The notes under the pieces are model-generated. The model had not been told where the DNA came from, searched no databases, and saw nothing but the letters and a program-made list of their open reading frames with translations. A DNA stretch of 26,516 nucleotides, taken from positions 197,425 through 223,940 of the forward strand of contig ML977005.1 in NCBI GenBank assembly GCA_010015675.1, given 5' to 3'. The position numbers and the translations under genes are program-made. Below are positions 1 through 10,100 of this stretch, piece by piece. This DNA is from Byssothecium circinans. Lineage: Eukaryota > Ascomycota > Dothideomycetes > Pleosporales > Massarinaceae. How positions within the stretch are numbered: position 1 is the first letter of the stretch; the number at the start of each line of letters is the position of its first letter.

Positions 1-256
1 GAGGGTAGAGATTCCTAAAATTAGAAAAATATAAATAAATATTTTAGCTAGCTAGATATTCTTACTTCCTTTCTTTTAATAAACTTTATATATATATATA
101 GTAGTAATATAAATAGTTACCTATTAGAAAATAGCTTATATAAGCTTTATAATAAGGCAGTGTCTAAATTTTTTAAAAACCTATACTTCCTAAGCTAGAT
201 CGTTCAGTTTTAGAGGTATTTACTTACTTTAAACTTATATAGCTTTATTTAGTATA
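1..256. repeat. Left arm of fold-back element X
   Basis: This arm is the reverse complement of 708-783 followed by 13543-13737. Those two pieces become contiguous once the Gypsy insertion and one copy of its 5-bp target duplication are removed. Matching landmarks include a tract of alternating TA at 90-103 and a shared GCAGTGTCTAA at 158-168. Scattered substitutions and small indels separate the arms. The match is still running at base 1, so the true outer end probably lies left of the window. No coding potential is seen. Element class is uncertain: a long-TIR MITE or fold-back relic is the best description. Confidence 0.85.
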
Positions 257-707
257 CATTATCTTCCTCCTGAAAAGAAAGTAGAGATATCTAATATATA
301 TAACTTTATTTAAAAGGTTTACTAACTTTTCTTACCCCCTACTTAATACCTACTATTATAGCGTTAAACCTAGGCTATATACTATAATAACTTAAAAGCT
401 ATTAACTACTATACTAATAAGTAACTCCTAGAAGTTATATAGTATATAACTAACGTTTAGCTATTAATCTATAGTAAAAGGTAGGTTTTACTTAAGATTT
501 CTTCCTTTACTAATAACTACTAGATTATGTAGGATATAGCTATATAATTTTAACACCTATTAGATTATATATATATCTATCTAGGTTTAAAATTTTAAAA
601 GAAAATATCAAAGTTTAGCTTTGTTATTAAGATAATACAATTTGATTTTCCTTGCCAAGAAATTTTGGCGCGCTCGATAGGGTGGCGCGCTTGATGGGGG
701 AATACGT
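257..707. other. Loop of X, possibly a nested TIR element
   Basis: This 451-bp AT-rich stretch separates the X arms and encodes nothing recognisable. Its right end (about 645-707) resembles the element that begins at 26381: the shared parts are ACGTATTCCCC, GAGCGCGCCAAAATT and GGAAAATCAAA, read on the minus strand. TA flanks both sides (255-256 and 708-709). That fits a small Tc1/mariner-type element inserted at the centre of the X palindrome. The left end (CATTATCTTCCTCC) matches the right end only weakly, so it could instead be the native loop of X. Confidence 0.5.
660..707 (-). repeat. J-like terminal repeat with 17-bp-spaced motif
   Basis: Read on the minus strand from 707, the end is ACGTATTCCCCC followed by ATCAAGCGCGCC, five bases, then ATCGAGCGCGCC. 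The two motif units start 17 bp apart. This is the most GC-rich piece of the left flank. The units contain almost no CpA, which may be why they escaped mutation. The copy at 26381 has only one unit. Confidence 0.7.
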
Positions 708-783
708 TATACTAAATAAAGCTATATATAAGTTTAAAGTAAGTAATTACCTTTAATATTAAAAGATCTAGCCTAGGAAGTAT
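708..783. repeat. Right arm of fold-back element X, inner part
   Basis: Inverted copy of 181-256, with shared TATACTAAATAAAGCTATAT, AAGTTTAAAGTAAGTAA and AGGAAGTAT. It stops at the Gypsy insertion point and resumes at 13543. Confidence 0.88.
779..783. repeat. Target site duplication AGTAT (left)
   Basis: AGTAT directly abuts the LTR end at 784 and recurs directly after the opposite LTR end at 13543-13547. Five-bp duplications are normal for Ty3/Gypsy integrases. The X arm is restored across this join, which independently supports the call. Confidence 0.88.
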
Positions 784-953
784 TATTACTAAGGGGTATA
801 CTTGCCATCCTAATCCGTGTTAAAGGAGGTTAGTAGGTGTAAGGTGTATACGTTAAGTAGTAAGCTTTAGTAGTTCAAGAGTCAAACGTATGAAGCAACT
901 AATTCTATAATAGACTATAGAATAACTAAGTATTAATCTAGGTAAGAGATAAA
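784..953 (-). repeat. Truncated 3' LTR of copy B (170 bp)
   Basis: This is the terminal 170 bp of an LTR, homologous to 13085-13255 and in tandem with the LTR at 954. It shares copy-B-specific sequence (for example ATAATAGACTATA, where the 954 LTR has ATAACTAACTATA), so it belongs to B rather than being a duplication within A. It breaks off at GATAAA, a sequence present inside the B 5' LTR, exactly where the A LTR begins. Confidence 0.75.
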
Positions 954-1442
954 TGTTACTAAGGGGTATACTAGCCAAATCTTAATCCGTGTTAGGGGAG
1001 GTTAGGGGGTGTATAGTGTATACGTTAGGTAGTATGCTTTAGTAGTTTAAGAAGTAAACGTGTAAAAGCAACTAATTCTATAACTAACTATAGAATAACT
1101 AAGTATTAATCTAAGTAAGAGATGAATTATTAAGAGTTAACTATGAAGAACTAAAATTAGAAAGATAAAGGAAACTTATCTTATCTTTATACTACTTATT
1201 CTATCTTTTTATCTTGTCTTACTACGTCTGCTATGTCTACTATAGACGTAGCAGGCGTATTAGACTAAGTAATAGGTGCTACATCTACTACGTCCTCTTA
1301 GCACGTAGCACACTAAGCATGTTACTTAACCTGCTAATATAAACCTTCCCCGCGTATTATTGTATTACTACTTCCTAGGCTTAATACCTTCTACGCTACG
1401 CTGTCTAGCTCTAGATACCCTATATCTTTCTTATTTATAATA
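954..1442 (-). repeat. 3' LTR of copy A (about 489 bp)
   Basis: Homologous along most of its length to the G 5' LTR (16320-16818). It starts TGTTACTAAGG on the plus strand at 954 and ends near 1442 (TTATTTATAATA), beside the polypurine tract. The central U3 part (1220-1262) forms an imperfect inverted repeat unlike those in B and G. Confidence 0.82.
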
Positions 1443-1456
1443 TTATCCCCCTCTTT
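1443..1456 (-). promoter_or_regulatory. Polypurine tract of copy A
   Basis: On the minus strand this reads AAAGAGGGGGATAA, directly upstream of the 3' LTR. This is the expected position and composition for the second-strand DNA primer of an LTR retrotransposon. The run of five G is exceptional in such AT-rich DNA. Confidence 0.8.
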
Positions 1457-1593
1457 AGGATTATCGTCCTAATAACCTAAAAGGTCTAGCAGCTACGCCG
1501 TATCTAGTTATAGCTAATATATAAAGCGCCTGTTTCCTCTATTAACTGTAAGATTGTATCCTTCCTAGATGTTTTATAATCTTACGCTTAACT

Positions 1594-2268
1594 ATGCCTA
1601 AGGTCTCGTCAACTAATTGTAAATAATCTTGTCTTACCTAGATCTAAGCTATAGACTACATTATAGCGAAACTATATTATTGCTGTCATAAGAAGAGCCT
1701 TCGTTATCTTCTATCATTAGAGGGTAATTGCGCTAAGTGCGTTTTAGCTAGGGCGACGTGCTTTCTCTTTCTTTCTAAGAAAGAGTTTGCTGCCTTAGCT
1801 TAAAAGCGTCAACGGCTTTATTATAAGCTTTAGGAGGTTAATCAACGTAAGGTCAAGCTTAATTATTAGAAGTTAGATTTAGAAGATTAGTTAGACTTAA
1901 CTACTAATAAGGAGTAGAAGTTATTCATGGATAAGAAAGCATCTATTACTAAGCTAAAGGCTCTTAAAAAGAAGATAGGTATTTAAAAAGGCTCTACTAG
2001 GGAATCTTATATAGGTGCTACTAAAGTTCTTTTATCACCATAATCTAGACTACTAACTAACCTAGGCTAGGCATAGGCTAATCTCCCTTCCTTCTCTAAT
2101 CCTTCTTTTAATCCTTCCTTATCTTTTAACTTTTTTGCTTTCTTAGCTAATTCAGAACCTTTACCTTTAGATGCTATTAGTAATATCCCCTTACTAAATC
2201 CTTATAGCCCGTAAGATTCTATATTAGTTCCTAGGTATTCTAGCTATCTAGCTAGTCTTTCTACTTAA
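1594..2268 (+). pseudogene. Antisense ORF between pol and 3' LTR of copy A
   Basis: A degraded reading frame opposite in strand to the retrotransposon. From ATG 1594 one frame runs without net frameshift to a TAA at 2212 or 2266, interrupted only by TAA/TAG where Gln would be expected. Features in order: a basic N-terminus; a C-x2-C-x6-C cluster (NCAKCVLARATC, about residues 43-54) that could bind zinc; a charged region rich in Lys, Glu, Leu and Gln (about 60-130) likely to form a coiled coil; and a Ser/Pro/Leu-rich tail. The charged composition, absent from the opposite strand, argues that this is the true coding direction. It overlaps the pol 3' end tail-to-tail. The family is not identified with confidence. 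It may be an accessory protein carried by the element or a captured fragment. Confidence 0.6.
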
Positions 2269-5200
2269 CTAAGTACTTCTACTAACGCTTAAATTTCTAT
2301 AGGTCCTTAATCTCTTTAACCTTGTAATCTTCATCCTTAAGCTTAATCCGTATCTTAATTTTAGCGTCTAGTGGTGCTAGTTTAAAGAGTAATTTATAAA
2401 AAATAAAGTATATACGCATGCCTTTAAAGAGTTCTAGCTTGAACGTTACTAGTCTTTTAGCCTCTAGGATTTGAAAGGGTCTTATTTAAAGGTTATCTAG
2501 TTTGTCGCATAGTTATTTAGTTTTTAAATTTTTTTATAATAGGAAAACTTTATCCCTTTTTTTAAGGGTTAGTCCCTTAAGCCTTTTTTTATTTACTAAT
2601 CTAGCTGTCGTAAGGTTTCGTTAAGCGATCCGTCAGCTTAATTCGTCATATAATTCGCGAAGTAGTCGTGCCTTATCGTTAGCTCTAGCTAAAAGACTTT
2701 TAACGTTCTTAGGATTTTAATAAGTAGTTAGCTTATACCTATAGTTCGCGTAGTGCGGCGAGTATCCTATTATCAAGAATCTTATGCTGTTATAGGCTAA
2801 TTGTGCTATTAGTAGGAGTTTAACCTAGTTGTCTTATAGCTTATTAGCGTACATTTTTAAATACTATTCTAGTATCTAGTTTATTTGTTCCATCTAACCG
2901 TCTATCTATAGGTAGAAGCTAGTCGAAAGCTTCTTATTAACTTTAAGCCTTGCTAGGAACGTGCTTTAATACTTAGAGGTAAATAGTACTTTACGATTAG
3001 TAATGAACTATTCTAGCACACTATATTAACTAATAAGTGCCTTAGTTACTTTATAGGCTATCTCCTTAGCTATAACTATTTCTTCTGTTAGTACGAATAT
3101 TAATGCTTTAGTTAATTAGTTAATAATTACTAATATTAAGTTGCATAGCTATGCTAATCTAAGTTCTAATGATTTTAGGAGCTTTATAATAAAGTCTATC
3201 GTAACGCTAGTCCATAGGCGTACGGGTAGTTCTAGTAATTAAAGTAATCCATAGGGCTTATATCTCTTAGGCTTATTCTTAGAACATGCTAAATAGTTGC
3301 CTATTGCGTCTTAAACTGTTCTTCATACATTAGGTATTAAGTACTTGTTTAAAATCTATTAAACTGTTTCTTTAATGCCTAGGTATCCATATTCCTTAGA
3401 CTTATGTAGTTTTCATATTAGGGTAGGTACATAGGCTTCGTCTAGCATAATCTATTGTTTTTTATCCTAAGGTAGTCTCGCCCTAAGATGCCTAATTAAG
3501 TCATATTCTACCCTTTATTCTAAGGTTAATTAGTTGTAATCCGCGAAGTCGTGCACTTCTAGCCCCTAATAATCAATCTTAGCTACCTTAGTTAGCTAGG
3601 TCTTACTAAGCTCTTAAGTAAGCTTTTTTAGCTTCTTATCCTATAGCTACGTAACTTTAGCTACCTTAGCTAGTCGTTTAACTAAAGTCTCTTAGGCTAG
3701 CCGTAGTCTATTATAGACTAATTATCTATTTATCTCCTTTCTTAAGACTGCATCGTGCGTGATAGGTCGATTTGTTTCCTAAAGGTTAGATCTCTAGCTA
3801 AGAGCGTCCGCTGCTCTGTTCAGCAATCCTAGGTAATGGTGTACCTTAAAGTTATAGTCTACTATTATCTTAGCCTATCTAACCTATTAATAGTTAAGTT
3901 TTTTAGTCGTTATAAAACTTATTAGGTTCTAGTAATCTAAATATACCTCTACCTAGTGTCTAGTGCCTACTAGCTAGGCTCGCTATTATTTAAAGGAGTC
4001 TACTATTACTAGTAGTTCCTTGTCATGAACGTCGTAGTTAAGTTCTACTCCTAAGAACTTTTAAGAGTAGTAGAACACTAGCCTCTACCTTTTATCTTTA
4101 CCTTACTATAAAAGAATCACTCCTAAGGTATAGTTTAATGCATCTGTTTCTACTTGTAGTAGCCGTTCCAGGTCGTGCATCTATAGCATAGAGGCTAATA
4201 AGAATAATCCTTTTAGCTTTTTAAAAGCCTATTATTGTTCTTGTCTCTATTAGAATCCCTTTTCCTTCTTAGTAATTTCCGTAAGAGGCGCTGTAGTCTT
4301 TGAATATCCTAAAATAAACTTCTAGTAGAAGTTAGTAAATCTTAAAAAGAATTACACGTTTTTTACTATCTTAGGTTTTAGCTATTTTTTTATAGTTTTA
4401 ACTTTCTTTGGGTCTATAACGATGCCGTCTTGTAAAACAATAAATCCTAAGTAGTCTATCTCCGTAACGTAGAATTTGTATTTCTTAGGCTATAAGAGTA
4501 ATTAATACTTCCTAAGCTTCTTAAGCACCTTTTTAACGTATTTAATGTAATCCTTAAGCGTTCTTAAGGTATACCCTAGTATATCATTTAGGTAAGCAGT
4601 CACAAAAACGTCTAAGTATTTGTGAAGTGCTTAGTTAATAAGTGCCTAAAACGTTACAGGCGCATTTATTAACTTAAAAGGCATAACTATGTATTTATAT
4701 AAACCATACTAGGTCTTAAAAGCTGTTAGCTATTTATAACCTTTAGCTATCTATATTTAATAGAATCTATCTTACATATTAAATTTTATAATTTACTTAA
4801 CTCCCTAGAGGTGGTCTATAAGTTCCTAGATTAGAGGAAAAGAGTAATAGTTCTTCTTTATAACGTAGTTAAGCTATCTATAGTCTACATAAAGTCGCAG
4901 CTTTCTATTCTTTTTAAGGATAAAGAAAATTAGTGAAGCTATTAGGCTTATACTCTCTTATATGTATCTTTACTTTATATTTTTCTTAATATACGTTCGC
5001 AGTTCTTTCTACTGTTTTCATGTAAGTAGATATATTAGTCCTAGACGCAGCTTTACGCTTTTTTCTAAGTGAATCTCGTGATCTTATTCCTAGTAGTCTA
5101 GTAATATAGTTTCATCTTATTCCTTAAATAGATCTTGAAACTCCTTATATTCTAGTAGTATTGTAGGTTAGGGTTCATCCTTTATAAGCGCAGCTTTCTA

Positions 5201-5937
5201 TATTTAAATAACTCCTATTTGTAAAGAGTCCTTCTTATAGATCTTCTTAATCTTATAAGGTAATATCTTGCTAATCCATCTAGTCTAACTAAGTAAGCTT
5301 TAGATTATTAGGCTTAATCTTCTATGTTATGTTCTAGCAACCTTTCACGTAGGTTCTTAGCTAAACATCGTTCCTTTCTACTAGCTAATAGTAGGATTGT
5401 GCTTTCTAAGCTAATTATATCTAATTAATATGTCTTCTTTACTAAGATCTATAATGTTAAGGGATGTCGTATCTTTAATTCTAAGTACGTAGAATAACAC
5501 TTCTTAGGTTTTTAACCTTAAGAATTCGTTGCTACAAGATATTGGTCCGTCGTTAGCTAATACTACTTATATTAAACGTTTCTTATTTTAATAGAGTATG
5601 TTATATCTCTTAACTACTTATAGGGAGATAATTGTCTATGCAGCTCTACTATCTATAAGTACTATAAGCCTGCATTTATGTATATACACCTTTACCTTTA
5701 ACTAATAAACTAGTAAATCTAGGTGTCATACGTTATATAAAGTTATTGTAAGAATGCTCTTACTAGCGTAACCTTATCCCTAGTAGCATTTTAGTTTTTT
5801 AACCTCTTAGTCTTTATTAGAAACTATCCTACTCCTTATTTCTTAGGCAGGTGCGTTAGGTAGCTATTTTCATAATAGGCCGTCTATAACATGCGTGCGT
5901 GCTCTATTAATAGTTCGTCCCTTTATAGGAATCTTTT
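2177..5937 (-). pseudogene. pol: pol of copy A, 5'-truncated chromovirus polyprotein
   Basis: Encodes the enzymes for reverse transcription and integration. Domains in order: aspartic protease (DSR for DSG, 5645-5653), reverse transcriptase (YLND for YLDD, 4583-4594; first catalytic Asp changed in FNM), RNase H (about 4140-3760), integrase with an HHCC zinc region (about 3420-3290; first Cys and second His now Tyr) and catalytic core (first Asp at 3194-3196 kept, second Asp read as ITNRK), then a chromodomain (about 2335-2200; KYLVK*K...ENT-like pattern with Trp codons turned to stops). Protease, RT and the terminal stop are all in one frame: protease Asp to RT second Asp is 1068 nt, exactly as in B and G. 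Decay is therefore by substitution only. The first 13-14 codons are missing at the Y junction. Stop is TAA 2177-2179 or the TAG after it. Confidence 0.9.
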
Positions 5938-6182
5938 TATTAAATATATATAATTATATATAATAGCTATATTCGTAATAAGCTTAATAAAGGCTTTTTA
6001 TCAGATTGTTGGTATTCCACTGTCTTAATATTTCGAGTAAAAGTAATAATATAGTTATTAATTATAACTATAATAGTATCGTCCTATAAAACTTAATATA
6101 GGTAAAATAACTATTATATTTTATATAACAAACGCTATAAAAACATTTGCTTATGTTAGCAATTTATAATCGTGATTAATAG
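5938..6182 (+). repeat. Y left inverted-repeat arm
   Basis: Exact reverse complement by eye of 6896-7140, from TATTAAATAT to GTGATTAATAG. Pairing ends at 6183, where TGTAAAAAGG meets unrelated sequence on the other side. Confidence 0.93.
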
Positions 6183-6295
6183 TGTAAAAAGGTAATAATG
6201 AGTAAAGGTAATATAGTGAAAGAAGGTTGTAGTCAAATTGTCTAATTTTTTAAAGTACTGCAGGGCAGTTACTATATACTAACTATCTAGATATT

Positions 6296-6643
6296 CGGAT
6301 ACTAATTATCCGTTCGGATAATAGCTATCCGTTAGTTTTAGATTAGTTTAACTTAGTATTTTAGTCTTGATACCGGATTTAAGATATCCGTTGTATTACT
6401 ATAGTTTTACTATAGTTTCATTATTTCGGATATCCTATATCCGTTGTTTTATTATAGTTTTGGTTTTACTATTGTTTTACTATAGTTTTTATTATTTCGG
6501 ATATCCTCTATCCGTTGTTTTACTATAGTTTAGTTTTAGTATAGTTTTATTATTTCAGATATCCTATATCCGTTGTTTTACTATAGTTTGGTTTTACTAT
6601 TGTTTTACTATAGTTTTGTATTTTTCGGCTTCTCCTATAGCCG
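6296..6643. repeat. Seven CGGAT-N7-ATCCG palindromes
   Basis: Units at 6296-6312, 6315-6331, 6374-6390, 6427-6443, 6498-6514, 6556-6572 and 6626-6643. Six are 17 bp with CGGAT/ATCCG arms and 7-nt centres; unit six has one mismatch (CAGAT). The last is CGGCT/AGCCG with an 8-nt centre, a paired change that keeps complementarity. From 6390 on, the linkers are variants of TTGTTTTACTATAGTTT, so the block is a degenerate tandem repeat of about 57-71 bp. Possible roles are protein binding sites or cruciform formation. Confidence 0.88.
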
Positions 6644-6895
6644 TGTTTTAGTTGTTGTTTTTGTTGTTTGGTTGTTTTCAACCAATTGCCAACATTGCAA
6701 CAGTTCATCGAAAAGATCGTTTTACAAAGCTTGCTTATAAATCTAGTTTAAAAGATATCGCTTTAGCTTTAATCTAAATATAGTATATAACTATATATTC
6801 TTTAGGTAATAAAAGTTATATTACACTAGCGTGAAAATTACGCTCGTAATAAATTATTTTAGCACTTTTTACAAAGTGTCCTTTCATAGAATCGC

Positions 6896-7140
6896 CTATT
6901 AATCACGATTATAAATTGCTAACATAAGCAAATGTTTTTATAGCGTTTGTTATATAAAATATAATAGTTATTTTACCTATATTAAGTTTTATAGGACGAT
7001 ACTATTATAGTTATAATTAATAACTATATTATTACTTTTACTCGAAATATTAAGACAGTGGAATACCAACAATCTGATAAAAAGCCTTTATTAAGCTTAT
7101 TACGAATATAGCTATTATATATAATTATATATATTTAATA
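6896..7140 (-). repeat. Y right inverted-repeat arm
   Basis: Mirror of 5938-6182. The arm abuts the last codons of the copy B chromodomain at 7141. Confidence 0.93.
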
Positions 7141-10100
7141 CTCTTGTAGTCTATAAGATTCTATGTTAGTTCCTAGGTATTCTAGCTATCTAGCTAATTC
7201 TTCTACTTAACTAAGTACTTCTACTAACGCTTAAATTTTTGCAGGTCTTTAATTTCCTTGACCTCGTAGTCTTTATCCTTGAGCTTAACTTGCGTCTTAA
7301 TTTTAGCGTCTAGTGGTGCTAGTTTAAGGAGTAACTTATAAAAAATAAAATGTATACGTATGTTTTTTAAAAGTTCTAGTTTAAACGTTACTAGTCCTTT
7401 AACTTTTAAGATCTAGAATAGTCCTATCTAAAGGTTGTCTAGTTTATTGCATAGCTATTTAGTTTTTAGATTTTTTTATAATAGGAAAACTTTATCCCCC
7501 TCTTTAAGAGTTAGTCCCTTAAGCCTTTTCTTATTTACTAATCTAGCTGTTGTAAGGTTTTTTTAAGTAATTCGTCAGCTTAATTCATTATGCAGTTTGC
7601 GAAGGAGTCGTGCTTTGTCGTTAGCCTTAGCTAAAAGACTCTTAACGTCCTTAGGATTTTGATAAGCAATTAGCTTATATCTATAGTTTACGTAGTGCGG
7701 CGAGTATCCTATTATTAAAGATCTTGTACTATTATAAGCTAATTGCGCTATTAGTAAGAGTTTAACCTAGTTATCTTATAGCTTATTAGCATACATCTTT
7801 AGATACTATTCTAGTATCTAATTCGTTCGTTTTGTCTAACCGTCCGTCTATAGATAGAAGCTAGTTGAAAGCTTCTTGTTAACTCTAAGCTTCGCTAAGA
7901 ACGTGCTCTAATACTTAGAAGTAAATAGTATTCTTTAATTAGTAATGAACTATTCTAGCACATCGTATTAACTAACGAGTACCTTAGTTACTTTATAGGC
8001 TATCTCCTTTGCTATAACCGTTTCTTCTATTAGTACAAATATTAATAATTTAGTTAATTAGTTAATGATTACTAATATTAAGTTACATAGCTATGCTAAT
8101 CTAGGTTTTAACGATTTTAGGAGCTTTATAATAAAGTCTATCATAACGCTAATCTATAGGCGTGCGGGTAGTTCTAGCAATTAAAGTAATCCATAGGGCT
8201 TATGTCTCTTAGGCTTATTCTTAGAACATGCTAAATAGTCGCCTATCGCGTTCTAAACTACTTTTTGTATATTAGGTATTAAGTATTCGTTTAAAATTCT
8301 TTAAACTATCTTATTGATTCCTAGGTGTCCGTATTCCTTAGACTCGTGTAGCTTTTGTATCAAGGTTAGTACATAGGCTTCGTGTAGTATAATTTAATAT
8401 TCCTTATCCTAGGGCGGTCCTGCTTTAAAGTGTTTAACTAAGTTGTATTCTACTTTTTATTCTAAGGTTAATTAACTATAGTCTATAAAGTCGTGTACTT
8501 CTAGTCTTTAATAATTAACCCTAGCTACTTTAGTTAATTAGAGTCTATTAGGCCCTTAGGTAAGTTCTTTAAGCTTCTTATCTTATAGGCGTGCGACCTT
8601 AGCTACCTTGGCTAGTCATTTAACTAAAGTTCCTTAGACTAATTATAGTTAGTTATAGACTAATCGTCCGTCTATTTCTTTTTATAAAACCGCATTGTGC
8701 GTAATAGGTTAATTTATCTCTTAAAGGTTAAATCTTTAGCTAAGAGCATCTGCTGCTCTGTTTAGCAATCCTAGGTGATATTATACCTTAAAGTCGTAAT
8801 CTACTATTACTTTAGCCTATCTAACTTATTGTTAGTTAAGTTTCTTAGTTATTATAAAACTTATTAGGTTTTAGTAATCTAAGTATACTTCTATCTAGTA
8901 TTTAGCGCCTACTAACTAGGCTTACTATTGTTTAAAGGAGTCTACTATTACTAGTAGTTCTTTATCGTAAACGTTATAGTTAAGTTCTACCTCAAAGAAC
9001 TTTTAAGAGTAGTAGAACACTAGTCTCTACTTCTTATCCTTGCCTTGCTATAAGAGGATTACTCTTAAGGCGTAGTTTAATGCATTCATCTCTACTCGTA
9101 ATAGCTGTTCTAGGTCGTGCATCTATAGCATAAAGGCTAATAGGAATAATTCTTTTAGCTTTTTAAAAGCCTTCTATTATTCTTGTCCCTATTGGAATCT
9201 TTTTTCCTTCTTAGTAATTTCTATAAAAGGTGCTGTAGTCTTTAAATATCCTATAATAAACTTTTAGTAGAAGTTAGCAAATTCTAAGAAGAATTATACG
9301 TCTTTTACTATCTTAGGTCTTAGCTACTTTCTTATAGTTTTGACTTTCTTTAGGTCTATAGCAATGCTGTCTTGTAAAATAATAAATCCTAAGTAGTCTA
9401 TCTCTATAATGTAGAATTCATATTTTTTAAGCTGTAAGGGTAATTAATACTCTTTAAGCTTCTTAAGTACTTTCTTAACATGTTTAATATAATTTTTAAG
9501 CGTTCCTAAGGTATACACTAGTATATCGTCTAGGTACGCAGTTACAAAAACGTCTAAGTATTCATAGAGTGCTCTATTAACAAGCGCCTAAAATGTTACA
9601 GGCGCGTTAGTTAATCTAAAAGGTATAACTATGTATTTGTATAGACTATACTAGGTCTTAAAAGCCGTTAGCTATTTATAGCCCTTAGTTATCCATATCT
9701 AATAGAATTTGTTTCGCATATTAAACTTTGTGATCTATTTAGTTTCTTAGAGGTAGTCTATAAGTTCTTAGATTAAAGAAAGAAAGTATTAGTTTTTTCT
9801 TATAACATAGTTAAGCTGTCTAAAATCTATATAAAGTCGTAGCTTTCTATTCTTCTTAAGGATGAAGAGAATTAGTAAAGCTATTAAGCTTACACTCTCT
9901 TATATATATCCTTATTTTACGTTCTTTTTAATATACATTTGCGGTTCCTTCTACTAGTCTTATGTAAGTAGATATATTAGTCCTAGACGCAGCTTTACGC
10001 CTTCTTTTAGGTGAATCTCATGATCCTATTTCTAGTAATCTAGTAATACGGTTTTATCTTATTTCTTAAATAGATCTTGAAACTCCTTATATTCTAGTAG

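Larger units (their letters stand above)
5938..7140. mobile_element. Fold-back element Y with 245-bp perfect arms
   Basis: A 1203-bp unit with terminal inverted repeats of 245 bp that I read as identical end to end, around a 713-bp loop. Ends are TATTAAATATATA...TATATATTTAATA, or, if TA is a target duplication, 5940-7138. No open frame of useful length is present. CpA and TpG are ordinary here (CAGATTGTTGG, CCACTG, ACATTTGC), unlike the RIP-degraded Gypsy DNA on both sides. The loop carries seven short palindromes and T-rich linkers. It lacks any transposase, so it would be non-autonomous. It lies exactly where two different Gypsy copies are each cut. Confidence 0.9.

Noticed and set aside
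90..103. Alternating TA tract as a promoter or origin
   Set aside because: It is mirrored in the opposite X arm near 13630 and is simply part of the inverted repeat. No gene lies downstream.
784..1123. A tandem 170-bp duplication arising within one LTR
   Set aside because: Diagnostic differences place the two units with different LTRs (B and A), so a nested insertion fits better than local duplication.
6296..6643. A CRISPR-like array of short palindromic repeats
   Set aside because: Repeats are degenerate, spacing is irregular, spacers are T-rich variants of each other, no cas genes are present, and the context is a eukaryotic transposon landscape.
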